From: Rhodospirillaceae bacterium
Lineage (GTDB): Bacteria; Pseudomonadota; Alphaproteobacteria; Dongiales; Dongiaceae
Assembly: GCA_008012315.1 (NCBI GenBank)
Contig: SSEL01000012.1
Coordinates: 1-64,000 of the forward strand
Reading direction: 5' to 3'
Length of the DNA stretch: 64,000 bases
Position numbers and translations under genes: made by a program. The notes below the pieces were generated by a model, which worked only from the letters and a program-made list of their open reading frames with translations, was not told the DNA's origin and did not search any database. Within the stretch, counting starts at the first letter, position 1. Each line of letters starts with the position of its first letter. Shown here piece after piece: positions 36,591-45,797 of the stretch.

Positions 36591-37886
36591 ATGGGCGCAC
36601 TGACTGAACTTGACGACCGGGCGATTGATGCACTGCATGAACAAGCCGCCATCTCTTACGGGACATTCAAAAAGCGCGAAGTGCGATTGAACATGGCGCG
36701 CGGGAAGCCCGCTCTGGAGCAGCTTGATCTGGTCGAACGCCTGCTCGATTTACCCGGTCGTGGCAACCACATGGCGCATGACGCCACCGATTGCCGCAAC
36801 TACGGCGGCATAGAGGGGTTGGCCGAAGCTCGTGCGCTGTACGCTAGGCTTATCGGTGCGCGACCGGAGAATACCATGGTGGGCGGCAATTCCAGCCTCG
36901 CATTGATGCATGACAACATCGTCTACAGTATGCTCAAGGGCAATCCCAGCAGTCCATTGCCGTGGAACCGCGCGGGCCGGATCCGCTTTCTCTGTCCGAC
37001 GCCCGGCTATGACTACCACTTCAACATGACCGAGGAATACGGCATCCAGATGATTTCGGTGCCGCTCGGCGAAGACGGCCCGGACATGGATCGGGTCGAG
37101 GCGCTCGTGGCCGAGGACGCCGCCATCAAAGGCATGTGGTGCGTTCCGAAATACAGCAACCCCACCGGTGCGGTGTATTCCGACGCCGTGATCGAGCGCC
37201 TCGCGCGCATGCCGGCCGCGGCGCCGGATTTCCGCATTTTCTGGGATAATGCCTATATCATGCATCATCTCACTGACGAGCGCATCGAGACGGCGAATCT
37301 GCTCACCGCATGCGAACGCGCTGGCAATCCTGATCGGGCGTTGATGTTCATGTCTACTTCCAAGATCACGTTCCCGGGCGCCGGGCTTGCGGTCTTCGCC
37401 AGTTCCGAGACCAACATGCGATGGTTTCTTGCCAGCGCGAGCAGGCGCTCCATTGGTCCAGATAAAGTCAACCAGCTTCGGCATATGTGCGCGCTGCCTG
37501 ACGAAAGCGCGCTGTATGCCCTGATGGATCAATACCGCGCCATCATTGCACCCAAATTTGATGCCGTGTACGGTACATTTGACCGTTTACTTGGCGACCC
37601 GCGGGTGGCCACCTGGACACGTCCAAAGGGCGGCTATTTCATCAGTCTGTACGCTGATGGCTGTGCCCGCCGGACGGTCGAACTCGCGGGCGAGGCGGGC
37701 ATCGCACTCACCCCTACAGGTGCGGCGTTTCCCTACCGCAATGATCCGGACGATCGCCACATTCGCGTGGCACCGACCACGTTGTCAGCGGATGAAGTCG
37801 GGCTGGCGGCCGAAGGCATAGCTCTTGCGGTGAGGCTTGCCGCCAGCGAACGCGAAAAAGCCCGTCGAAGTTTGCGTGTCACTTGA
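36591..37886 (+). CDS. PLP-dependent class I aminotransferase, aspartate-aminotransferase-like (PF12897 type)
   Basis: The protein has 431 residues. The N terminus EVRLNMARGKPALEQLDL, VGGNSSLALMHDNIVYSML, CPTPGYDYHF, KYSNPTGAVYSD, DNAY and the PLP-binding Lys in STSKITFPGAGLAVF match the PF12897 aspartate-aminotransferase-like group; RVAPTTLS near the end holds the carboxylate-binding Arg. It exchanges an amino group between an amino acid and a 2-oxoacid. GGGGTGATCG precedes the ATG at 36591, 30 bases behind the dehydrogenase gene, so transporter, dehydrogenase and aminotransferase probably form one catabolic operon. Confidence 0.9.
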   Translation: MGALTELDDRAIDALHEQAAISYGTFKKREVRLNMARGKPALEQLDLVERLLDLPGRGNHMAHDATDCRNYGGIEGLAEARALYARLIGARPENTMVGGNSSLALMHDNIVYSMLKGNPSSPLPWNRAGRIRFLCPTPGYDYHFNMTEEYGIQMISVPLGEDGPDMDRVEALVAEDAAIKGMWCVPKYSNPTGAVYSDAVIERLARMPAAAPDFRIFWDNAYIMHHLTDERIETANLLTACERAGNPDRALMFMSTSKITFPGAGLAVFASSETNMRWFLASASRRSIGPDKVNQLRHMCALPDESALYALMDQYRAIIAPKFDAVYGTFDRLLGDPRVATWTRPKGGYFISLYADGCARRTVELAGEAGIALTPTGAAFPYRNDPDDRHIRVAPTTLSADEVGLAAEGIALAVRLAASEREKARRSLRVT

Positions 37887-37989
37887 ACGCAGTGATGCGT
37901 TGAGGCGAACTGCTACCTACTTCAACGAGTGCTTTTTGTAAAGTCGATCCGCTGCTAGGCGATGCACTGTGTTATTAGGCATGCAATAA

Positions 37990-38230
37990 GGACCCCGTTT
38001 AAGGGGTGATCGGCATCCAAAAGGGACCACTTTGACGGTGGGGTTCAGACTGTCACCCGGCGAGATCGGAGGGGTACAGGGGATGCTGGCTGTGGAGACA
38101 ACTGCAAAGATCCGCAGGCCCTATTTTGGCCAGGGCAAGCCGATCAAGAAGATCTGTCGGGAACTTGGCATTTCCCCGAGGGTGCACCTGCATGAAGTAG
38201 CCGGTGGCGGCAATTGGAAGCGTTGTTGCT
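37990..38230 (+). mobile_element. IS21-family remnant (left end and start of istA)
   Basis: A GGACCCCGTTTAAGGGGTGA-type end sequence (37990 onward) is followed by a frame with MLAVETTAKIRRPYF (38083) and GKPIKKICRELGISP, the N terminus of the IS21 transposase IstA. Homology stops after about 38195 and the rest of IstA, IstB and the right end are missing. In the remaining gap (37887-38523) I see no other gene. Confidence 0.65.
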
Positions 38231-38523
38231 GGATGGTGTCATGTCTGATCCTTTCTCGTTTTATCAGGATGATCTGTCCTCGCCCGAACTATCTCTGCGG
38301 CCGTAGCGTTCGGTGCGATGGGTGGACGAAGTCGGGAGCTTCACGTCTCGCAGTTCTTTGGTAGCGTTGGCGATCGCGCTGATTTGCACCAGCTTCTTCA
38401 GATTGTCTAAAGCGTGCGATGATGCTTGTCGCTTTGGCCCTGGTTATGGCTCGCGGCGTCTCGCCAGTCTATTCGTCGAGTATTTGGCGACATAGCCCAG
38501 ATTGCCAAACTGAGGAGGACACC

Positions 38524-39426
38524 ATGCGCAAGGATATCGAGTTCAAGACCGAAGACGGCGTGATGCTGCGCGGCTGGCTGTATCTGCCGGACCTGCCGGC
38601 TGGGCCGGTGGCGATGATCGTGATGGCACATGGGTTTTCGGCGGTGAAGGAGAATTACCTCGACAATTATGCCGAGGTCTTTGCCGAGGCCGGTTTGGGC
38701 GCGCTGGTCTTCGACAATCGCTGCTTCGGGGCCAGCGACGGCGAGCCGCGCCAACATATCGATCCGTGGCGCCAGATCGGCGATTATCGCGATGCCGTCA
38801 CCTATGCCGGGTCGCTGCCGGAGGTGGACGAGAGGCGCATCGGCATCTGGGGATCAAGCTATAGCGGCGCCCATGTGCTGGTGGTCGGCGCGATCGACCG
38901 CCGCGTCAAATGCATCGTGTCGCAGGTGCCGCTGATCAGCGGTCACCGCAATGCGCGCCGCCTGATCCGGGCCGATGTGATCCGCGTGGTGCAGGGGATG
39001 TTCGCCGAGGACCGCAAGTCACGCTATGCCGGCAAGCCTCACGCCATGATCGCGGTGGTGTCCGACGACCCCTCGGTGCCCTGCGCCTTGCCGACCCCGG
39101 ATTCCCATGCTTGGTTCACCGAGACCGCGAAGTTGAGGGCGCCGGCCTGGCGCAACGAGGTGACGCTGCACTCGGTCGAGCTCTTCACCGAATACGAACC
39201 GGGCGCCTATATCGATTACATCAGCCCGACGCCGCTGCTGATGGTGGTGGCGCAAGGCGACCATCTGACGGTAGCGGATGAGGCCATTGCCGCCTACGGC
39301 CGAGCACTCGAGCCAAAGAAGCTGAAGCTGCTGCGCGGCGGCCATTTCGATGCCTATGTGAAGGACTTCGCCGCCTCCAGCGCCGCCGCGCGAGATTGGT
39401 TTGCCGATCATCTTCTCGGCGGTTAG
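38524..39426 (+). CDS. Alpha/beta hydrolase
   Basis: The protein has 300 residues. An N-terminal beta strand region (FKTEDGVMLRGWLYLPD) precedes MAHGFSAVKENYLDNYAEVF (oxyanion-hole side), LVFDNRCFGASDGEPRQ, the nucleophile Ser in GIWGSSYSGAHVL, and a C-terminal His in GGHFDAY with Asp in QGDHLTV. The features fit the dienelactone-hydrolase/acyl-peptidase-like group. The substrate is unknown. The ATG at 38524 follows GAGGAGGAC. Its base composition resembles the core genes, unlike the island to its left, so the foreign DNA probably ends just before it. Confidence 0.85.
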   Translation: MRKDIEFKTEDGVMLRGWLYLPDLPAGPVAMIVMAHGFSAVKENYLDNYAEVFAEAGLGALVFDNRCFGASDGEPRQHIDPWRQIGDYRDAVTYAGSLPEVDERRIGIWGSSYSGAHVLVVGAIDRRVKCIVSQVPLISGHRNARRLIRADVIRVVQGMFAEDRKSRYAGKPHAMIAVVSDDPSVPCALPTPDSHAWFTETAKLRAPAWRNEVTLHSVELFTEYEPGAYIDYISPTPLLMVVAQGDHLTVADEAIAAYGRALEPKKLKLLRGGHFDAYVKDFAASSAAARDWFADHLLGG

Positions 39427-39496
39427 GCCGGCGCGAGCTCGCCCGACGCCGCGGTCTCTAACCAATTGAACTAGCTAAATTATTTCTCGAGCTTAG

Positions 39497-39657
39497 GATA
39501 ATCTCGCTATATGGGTTTTACGGTGTCGTTTAATCTCAGGTTATGGGGTGTGCCGATCTCGTTTTATGGGAGACGTACCTATTGAAAATCAATGGCTTGG
39601 GGGAGAAGGAATCTCACGTTATGGGTCGCCCTATAGGGGACCCATAACGCGAGATTC
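39497..39657. repeat. Half-site array and inverted junction (site 2)
   Basis: Four forward half-sites of the type AATCTCACGTTATGGG start at 39497, 39531, 39555 and 39608. They are followed by an inverted copy, CCCATAACGCGAGATTC, at 39641-39657. Starts of the four forward copies are 34, 24 and 53 bases apart, exactly as in site 3. Bases 39608-39633 are the inverted partner of 8759-8784. I see no supported gene in 39658-39978; one 75-codon ORF (39739-39966) has no recognisable product. Confidence 0.78.
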
Positions 39658-39978
39658 ATCTAGTCGTTGATGAGAAAGTTTATAAAACTCGGTTATGACG
39701 TGTAACAGAGGCAAGCAAGATCACGGACCAGTTGATCCGTGCGATTGTCGCTAAAGACTAACCGCGAGGTCCGAAGGCGGTTTGTGGGTCGCGCGTCGAC
39801 CATCCCATCCCCGATAGCAATGCTCGTTGTGCCAATCCAAGGCGGCTCGATCGGGCTGTTGATCCGTCTGCGCTGGCGCGATGATCAGCTGTCCATCGCG
39901 CTCTATCCTATTGAAGAGAGAGACGGATTCACGTCTGACATGAAATCGCCAAGCGATTCCGTGTGAAAGGATCCGGCT

Positions 39979-40722
39979 CTAGGCGCCGGCTTCGGCCCCG
40001 AGATAAGCCGCGCGCACGGATTCGTCGTTGGAGAGCTCCTGCGCGGTGCCGGTCTGGACGATGCGCCCCGTCTCCATCACATAGCCCCGGTCGGCGACGC
40101 TGAAGGCAGCGAAGACATCCTGCTCGACAAGGAAAATGGCAACCGATTGCTTGCGGATGGTATCGAGGATGGCGAGCAACTGGTCGACGATGATGGGTGC
40201 GAGGCCGAGGCTCATCTCGTCGATCATCAGCAGGCGCGGCTCGGCCATCAGGGCGCGGGCTATGGCGCACATCTGCTGTTCGCCGCCGGACATGTTGCCG
40301 GCAAGCTGGCGGCGACGTTCCGCCAGTTTAGGCAATAACCCATAGACCCAGTCAAAGCTGCGGGCGATGGCGGCGCGGTTCCCGCGGCGATTGGCGCCCA
40401 TCAGCAGGTTTTCCTCGACCGTCATGCGACCGAAAAGCTGACGGCCCTCTGGTACCTGGACGAGGCGCCGGGCGAAGACCTGTTCCGGGGTCAAAGGCAG
40501 CAGATCCTCGCCGTCGAATTTCATGCCGCCGCTGGCGGTGATGACCCGCGAGATGGCGCGGAGCAAGGTGGTCTTACCGGCGCCGTTATTGCCGACCAGG
40601 GCCACGATCTCGCCGGGATGGATGACGAGATCGACGCCGAACAGCACCGGCACCGCGCCATAGCCGCCGTTGAGACGGGAAATCTCGAGAAGAGGTGTCA
40701 CTTGCGCGTTCATCTCACTCAT
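39979..40722 (-). CDS. livF: Branched-chain amino-acid ABC transporter ATPase LivF
   Basis: The protein has 247 residues. It carries Walker A GNNGAGKTT, signature MSGGEQQMCAIARALM, Walker B LLMIDEMSLGLAPI and a LivF-type EGRQLFGRMTVEENLLMG. It is one of two ATPases of a LIV-type importer. It is the last gene in the order livH, livM, livG, livF on the minus strand. The ATG at 40722 lies two bases after the livG stop, so translation is coupled. This transporter family takes up branched-chain amino acids, amides or aromatic and quaternary compounds. Confidence 0.93.
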   Translation of the reverse strand: MSEMNAQVTPLLEISRLNGGYGAVPVLFGVDLVIHPGEIVALVGNNGAGKTTLLRAISRVITASGGMKFDGEDLLPLTPEQVFARRLVQVPEGRQLFGRMTVEENLLMGANRRGNRAAIARSFDWVYGLLPKLAERRRQLAGNMSGGEQQMCAIARALMAEPRLLMIDEMSLGLAPIIVDQLLAILDTIRKQSVAIFLVEQDVFAAFSVADRGYVMETGRIVQTGTAQELSNDESVRAAYLGAEAGA

Positions 40723-40724
40723 CG

Positions 40725-41495
40725 TCAAGCGCGCCGCTTGCCGAGATAGGCTTCGACCACGCGCGGGTCCTGGAAGACCGTCTCGGCATTGCCCTGGGCA
40801 ATCAGCTCGCCGTGATGCAGCACCACCACGCGGTCAGCCAGGCTGCGCACCGCCTTCATCACATGTTCGACGATCAGGATGGTGACGCCGCTGTCGCGGA
40901 TCTGCTTGATCACCTCGACGACCTCGTCGATCTCCACGGCATTGAGGCCGGCCATCACCTCGTCGAGCAACAGCAGCTTCGGCCGCTGCGCCAGAGCCTT
41001 GGCGAGTTCCAGTCGCTTGAGGTCGGGCCCGCCGAGCGCATCGGCGCGCTGGTCGGCGCGGTGCCCGAGGCCGGTGAAATCAAGCCATTTGCGTGCATCC
41101 TCGCGGGCCGCCTGGCGCGTCGTGGCGCCGCCGCGCTGGCCGAACAGGGCCGCCGTCGCAACGTTGTCGAGCGCCGTCAGGTCGCGGAAGGGCTTCATCA
41201 CCTGGAAGGTGCGGGCGATACCAAGCCGGGCACGGCGATAGGTCGGCAGCGTGTCGATGCGCGTCCCCTGGAAGCGCAATTCACCCTCGCTCGGCGGCAA
41301 TGTGCCGCTGATGAGATTGACGAGTGTCGTCTTGCCGGCGCCGTTGGGGCCGATCAAGGCGAGGATCTCGCCGTCATTCAGATCAAAGGAGACGTGATTG
41401 ACTGAGACGAGGCCCTGGAACCTCTTGGTGATATCCTGGGTTTGCAGCAGCGGCGCCATGCCCGTCGCGGGGCTTGTGATCGATGACGCGTTCAC
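40725..41495 (-). CDS. livG: Branched-chain amino-acid ABC transporter ATPase LivG
   Basis: The protein has 256 residues. Walker A GPNGAGKTTLVNLISG, ARTFQVMKPFRDLT (Q-loop), signature-like LGGPDLKRLELAKAL, Walker B LLLLDEVMAGLN and a C-terminal VFQDPRVVEAYLG typical of LivG are seen. The signature LGGPDLKRLE departs from the usual LSGGQ, as is common in LivG. The GTG at 41495 overlaps the livM stop; an internal ATG at 41459 (MAPLLQ) would give a shorter protein and is a possible alternative. Confidence 0.92.
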   Translation of the reverse strand: MNASSITSPATGMAPLLQTQDITKRFQGLVSVNHVSFDLNDGEILALIGPNGAGKTTLVNLISGTLPPSEGELRFQGTRIDTLPTYRRARLGIARTFQVMKPFRDLTALDNVATAALFGQRGGATTRQAAREDARKWLDFTGLGHRADQRADALGGPDLKRLELAKALAQRPKLLLLDEVMAGLNAVEIDEVVEVIKQIRDSGVTILIVEHVMKAVRSLADRVVVLHHGELIAQGNAETVFQDPRVVEAYLGKRRA

Positions 41496-42439
41496 AGCCG
41501 GTACCGCCTGATATTCTGTAAAAGGTAACTGATGCCCTGTCGCCGGATACCGGCGGCGAGATCGGCGATGCCGCGGGGCATGAAGATCACCGCGACCACG
41601 ATGACCACGCCGAACAGTAAAGCGGCTGCCGTCGAGATCCAGTTGGCGAGCAGTTCATAGACGGCCGAGAGCACGAAGGCGCCGACGACCGGGCCCAGCA
41701 CCGTGCCGGGGCCGCCGAACACCGTCATGATCACCATGCGCACATTCAAGGTGGAATCGAAGGCGCTGGCGGGATCCACGAAAGTGATGAAATAAGCGTG
41801 GATGCCGCCGGCGATGCTGGTGAAGAGCGCCGAGAGCACCAGAGCCATGGTCTTGTAGAGCGTGGTGTTGACGCCCATCGAGGCGGCGGCATGCTCGTCC
41901 TCGCGGATGGCAATGAGGCCCATGCCAAAGCGGCTGCGCGAGATCCAGAAGACGCAGAGCACACAGGCGACCAAGAGGCCAAGCGACAGCTCGTAGAACA
42001 TGCCGTCGGCGCGGGTCAGCGGCAGGATAAGGCCGATATTGGCGCCGGCGATCTCGATATTGGAGAAGACCGCCGCCATGGCGACGGAGAGGCCCAAGGT
42101 GGCGATGGCGAAATACTGGCCTCGCAGGCGCAGCACCGGCAGGCCAATCAGCAGGGCGCAAAGCATGGCGAGGATGGCGCCGCAGACGAGGCCGACGCCG
42201 AAGGGCAGGCTGAACTTGGCCATGGCGATCGCGGTGCCATAGACGCCGAGCCCGTAGAACACCGAATTGCCGAAGCTGGGATAGCCGGTGAAGCCGCCGA
42301 TGATGTTCCATGATTGCGCGAGCACGGCGAAGAGCAGGGTGCTGATGCCAAATTGCACCATGACCGGGCTGCCGACGATGGGCACGATCGCCAGCAAAGC
42401 GGTGACGGCGACGAGGAGGATGACGAACCGGGGTCGCAT
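41492..42439 (-). CDS. livM: Branched-chain amino-acid ABC transporter permease LivM
   Basis: The protein has 315 residues with about eight hydrophobic helices. The LivM-type SYPSFGNSVFYGLGVYGTAI-like block (here GYPSFGNSVFYGLGVYG) and the coupling region ISRSRFGMGLIAIREDEHAAASMGVN are clear. It forms the heteromeric channel with LivH. The start ATG overlaps the end of livH by one base and its 3' end overlaps livG. Confidence 0.92.
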   Translation of the reverse strand: MRPRFVILLVAVTALLAIVPIVGSPVMVQFGISTLLFAVLAQSWNIIGGFTGYPSFGNSVFYGLGVYGTAIAMAKFSLPFGVGLVCGAILAMLCALLIGLPVLRLRGQYFAIATLGLSVAMAAVFSNIEIAGANIGLILPLTRADGMFYELSLGLLVACVLCVFWISRSRFGMGLIAIREDEHAAASMGVNTTLYKTMALVLSALFTSIAGGIHAYFITFVDPASAFDSTLNVRMVIMTVFGGPGTVLGPVVGAFVLSAVYELLANWISTAAALLFGVVIVVAVIFMPRGIADLAAGIRRQGISYLLQNIRRYRL

Positions 42440-43296
42440 CAGGCAGCCCTCAAGGCGCGGCTCGGCCGCAGGACCAGGATCAGCACCAGCAAGCCGAAGC
42501 TGATGACATTCGCATAGGTCGGGCCGACATAGAGCGCCGCCAGCGATTCCGCGATGCCGATGATGAGACCCGAGGCGACCACCGCAAAGGGATTGTGCAG
42601 TCCGCCGATCACAGCGATGACGAAAGCCTTGGCGGTCAGCGGCGCGCCGACATAAGGCGAGAGATGCGAAATCATGCCGTAGAGCCCGCCCGAGGCACCG
42701 GCCAAAGCCGCGCCGATGCCGAAGGTGACGGCATAAAGCCGGCGGGGATTAACCCCGTAGAGGCGGGCGGCGACGAGGTTCTGCGCCGTGGCGCGGATGG
42801 CGCGGCCGAGCGGCAGGCGGTTCAGCAGCAGCCAGGTGAGGCCGGCCAGCAGCCAGGCGATGGCAAAGGCGGCGAGCGGCGCCACCGGCACGGTGATACC
42901 GAGGAGGCCGAAATTGGCGCCCGCATAGCTCGGCGCGATGGTGCGGAAATCTGCCGAGAAGCCGAGCTGAGCGAGATAGGTCAGTACCACGTCGAGGCCG
43001 AAGGTGATCAGCAGCGTATTGAGCATCGCTGAGCGGATGATCTGGTTCAACACGACATACTGCAGCAGATAGCCGAAGGCGAACATCAACGCCATCGCGA
43101 TCGGCAATGCCGCCAACGGATCGATGCCGAGCGTTGTGAAGAGATAATAGACAATATAGCCGCCCAGCATGACGAAGGCGCCATGGGCGAGATTGACGAT
43201 ATTGAGCACGCCCCAGACCAGCGCCATGCCGAGCGCCATCAACCCGTAGAGGCCGCCGAGAAGCACGCCATTGACGATGATCTGCGCGAGCAGCAT
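42439..43296 (-). CDS. livH: Branched-chain amino-acid ABC transporter permease LivH
   Basis: The protein has 285 residues with about eight hydrophobic helices. GVLLGGLYGLMALGMALVWG followed by NIVNLAHGAFVMLGGYI is the LivH start, and PLGRAIRATAQNLVAARLYGV is the coupling loop to the ATPases. It is the first membrane gene after the binding-protein gene on the minus strand; the 213-base gap to the binding-protein gene holds no gene. Confidence 0.93.
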   Translation of the reverse strand: MLLAQIIVNGVLLGGLYGLMALGMALVWGVLNIVNLAHGAFVMLGGYIVYYLFTTLGIDPLAALPIAMALMFAFGYLLQYVVLNQIIRSAMLNTLLITFGLDVVLTYLAQLGFSADFRTIAPSYAGANFGLLGITVPVAPLAAFAIAWLLAGLTWLLLNRLPLGRAIRATAQNLVAARLYGVNPRRLYAVTFGIGAALAGASGGLYGMISHLSPYVGAPLTAKAFVIAVIGGLHNPFAVVASGLIIGIAESLAALYVGPTYANVISFGLLVLILVLRPSRALRAA

Positions 43297-43509
43297 CTGC
43301 CAGAATCCTAAGCTGAACCCCTAACCCAAGCCCTTCAGGCAAATCCTTGAGGCCGCATCCCTGTCTGGAACCGACTTGCCGCACGGCGCCGATTCTCATT
43401 CTGTCGAGTCATTCTCTCAACCGATCTAACCGCGTTTGTCCTTCGGTTCAATCAAATTGCGCAACCCTCGTCCCGATATACGGCCATCTGGATGCGGGAT
43501 ATCACGCGC

Positions 43510-44721
43510 TTATTTACGCTCACCCCAGGCCGGAACCGGATATTGCGGCTTGTTGAGGAAGTCGGTGCTGTAGACCGGCATCAGCTCATTGTTCTGGATC
43601 TGGACGACCACCTGAGGCAATACGATCTGGCCGTTCTCGCCGTATTTGATATGGGCATAGAGGCTGTCAAACTCGATCGCAGCGATCGCATCGCGCACTT
43701 TCGGCGGCTCGAGCGAGCCGGCCTTGGCCAGGGAGACGGCATAGGTCTCGACATCGGCCACCGCCGAGGCGGCGTGGTAATCCGGATCGTAGCCGAACTT
43801 CTCCTTGTATACCTTGGCAAAATCAGCGGCGTTGCCGAACCACTGGTCGGGGAGCTTGTCGGTCGGCAGCCAGGTGGTCATGCCGAAGGCATAATTCGCG
43901 TCATTGCCGAGCGCCTTGCGGAAATCCGCTGTCGGCACGCCGACGGTGAAGGCATAGAAGCCCTTCGGATTGACATCGAGGCTCTTCATCTGACGAATGA
44001 AATTGAGAGCCTCGGTCTCATGGCCGCTCCATAGGATCACATCCGGCGTCTTCGACTTCACGAGACTGAGGATGGAGGCAAAGTCGGCGTTGTTCTCGGC
44101 GAATTTCTCGTCGACGACGATATTGAGCCCGGCCGATTTCAGATGCTCGCGGGTGCCCTTGGCGACGGAGACATCGAAGCTGTCATCGGCGGAGATCAGC
44201 GCCACATTGGCGGGCTTGGGATCGAGCTTGCCCATCATGTCGATGGTGCTGGCGTAATAGTCTTCTGCCGGCGGCAGGGTGCCGAAGACGTATTTGTAGC
44301 CGCGGGCATAGATCTGGCCCGAGGCGCCGCCGCCCTGGACCATGGGGATCTGGTACTTCTCGGCGACTGAACTGTCATCCAGCGCATAGTTCGAGGCGAA
44401 GGGGCCGAGCAGGTAATTGACCTTGTCGGCGGTGATCAATTGAACATATTGCCGGACGCTGAGATTGACATCCGACTGGTTGTCATAAAGCTTCAACGCC
44501 AGCTTGTAGCTCTTGTCGCCGACCTTGACGCCACCTTTGGCATTGATCGTGTCGATCGCCAGCTTATAGGCATCGGCATAATAGCGGCCGGTATTGGCCT
44601 GCTGGCCGGTCTGCTGCACTGACGCGCCTAGGGTGATGACGTCGTCATCGGCCTGGGCAAGGGTCGCTGCCGACAATATCAGGGCCGGCAGCGCTGCGAG
44701 AAGTGTCAAAGTGTATCTCAT
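43510..44721 (-). CDS. LIV-type periplasmic binding protein
   Basis: The protein has 403 residues with a signal peptide ([20 protein letters not shown], cleaved near AQA). The Peripla_BP_6 fold shows [40 protein letters not shown], and [20 protein letters not shown]. It delivers the ligand to LivHMGF. The ATG at 44721 follows AGGAAGCAGG and begins the signal peptide; a longer frame upstream lacks a signal and is rejected. The ligand may relate to the oxidase pair encoded divergently about 1.1 kb away. Homologs bind amino acids, amides, or aromatic acids. Confidence 0.9.
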   Translation of the reverse strand: MRYTLTLLAALPALILSAATLAQADDDVITLGASVQQTGQQANTGRYYADAYKLAIDTINAKGGVKVGDKSYKLALKLYDNQSDVNLSVRQYVQLITADKVNYLLGPFASNYALDDSSVAEKYQIPMVQGGGASGQIYARGYKYVFGTLPPAEDYYASTIDMMGKLDPKPANVALISADDSFDVSVAKGTREHLKSAGLNIVVDEKFAENNADFASILSLVKSKTPDVILWSGHETEALNFIRQMKSLDVNPKGFYAFTVGVPTADFRKALGNDANYAFGMTTWLPTDKLPDQWFGNAADFAKVYKEKFGYDPDYHAASAVADVETYAVSLAKAGSLEPPKVRDAIAAIEFDSLYAHIKYGENGQIVLPQVVVQIQNNELMPVYSTDFLNKPQYPVPAWGERK

Positions 44722-45422
44722 CCTGCTTCCTCTTGCTTGATTTCTGATGGGCTTAAGTTCGAATGAGTGAGCCTGCGGCTGGATCCGCGGTACTTGCGCG
44801 GGCCCCTTTCCTCGTGCCGCATTTTCGTATGCGTTGACGTTACCGACAATGCGGCCAGGGGGCACAGACCAGGGCCGGCGGGCACAGGCAAGCCACCCGG
44901 CGGCGGTGCACCGTCGGCACGCGTCTCACGCGACGCTGGGGCGTTTTTATGATGACATCCTCCCAAAATGTCCGCTTTGAGGAACCGTCCGCATTGTTTC
45001 GCAGACCCTAATAGCGCGATCGTTGACCCTTATGTTCCTTCTTTGAGCGTCGATGTGCAACCTTTTAGGTGTGCAGCAGCTTATGTGTGCAGCCGCAAAG
45101 TCATACGAACCCTTGGCGGATGGAGCGATATTACCCTCATCACGCCGTTAAGCGACTGATGCACCGTCCGTCTCGGGCATGCACGACCAAGAAGGCCTTG
45201 CCTGTCCGGCGTCAGCACGCATGGATACGTCTTGTGGAAGCCCTGAAGACGAAGAGAACCCAGAAGAGAAACCTCCGAGGCCGCAGAGAAGACAACCGCA
45301 TTCGATCACGGCATGAGCTACCTTACCGTGGCACCGGCCCTAATCGCCACCGGTGCATAGTTTAGTGAGAGGACAAAATCGCACGGCGATTCCCTCTAAC
45401 ACGATCCCCTCTCGCGACCGAA

Positions 45423-45561
45423 GATAATCTCGTTATATGGGTGCCATAGAGCTGTGTAATCTCAGGTTATGGGATGTGCCGATCTCATTTTATGGGAATC
45501 GTGCTTCTTCGGAATCAATGGCTTAGACAACCGGGAATCTCACCTTTTGGGGCGCCCTATA
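45423..45561. repeat. Half-site array (site 3), second right-type end
   Basis: Half-sites start at 45423 (GATAATCTCGTTATATGGG), 45457, 45481 and 45534 (GGAATCTCACCTTTTGGGG), with the same spacing as site 2 (34, 24, 53) and the same intervening words TGTGCCGATCTC and AATCAATGGCTT. It ends GGCGCCCTATA, as site 2 ends TCGCCCTATA. The rest of 44722-45797 holds no gene that I can support; the binding-protein and oxidase promoters should lie in it. Confidence 0.78.
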
Positions 45562-45797
45562 ACCGGGGGGACCCTGGGCAAGCGGATGCGAGGTATGGCG
45601 AGAAGATACTGACAATTTCCGGGTAAAATTTCACTCAGGTGAAATCTTCATTGAAGCGGCTCCCTGTTTCATTACTATCACCCGCAATAAGGCCGGCCGA
45701 AAACAAGAATCCGGGACCGGGCGTCATTCCCCGGTCATCGCCGGGCGGGGAAGCCTGATTGGCGCGAGGTCGATTACCGGTGGCTGAGGGGGAGACA

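Noticed and set aside
39739..39966. A 75-codon ORF between site 2 and the LIV genes
   Set aside because: No ribosome site and no family, though it has a mild coding look.
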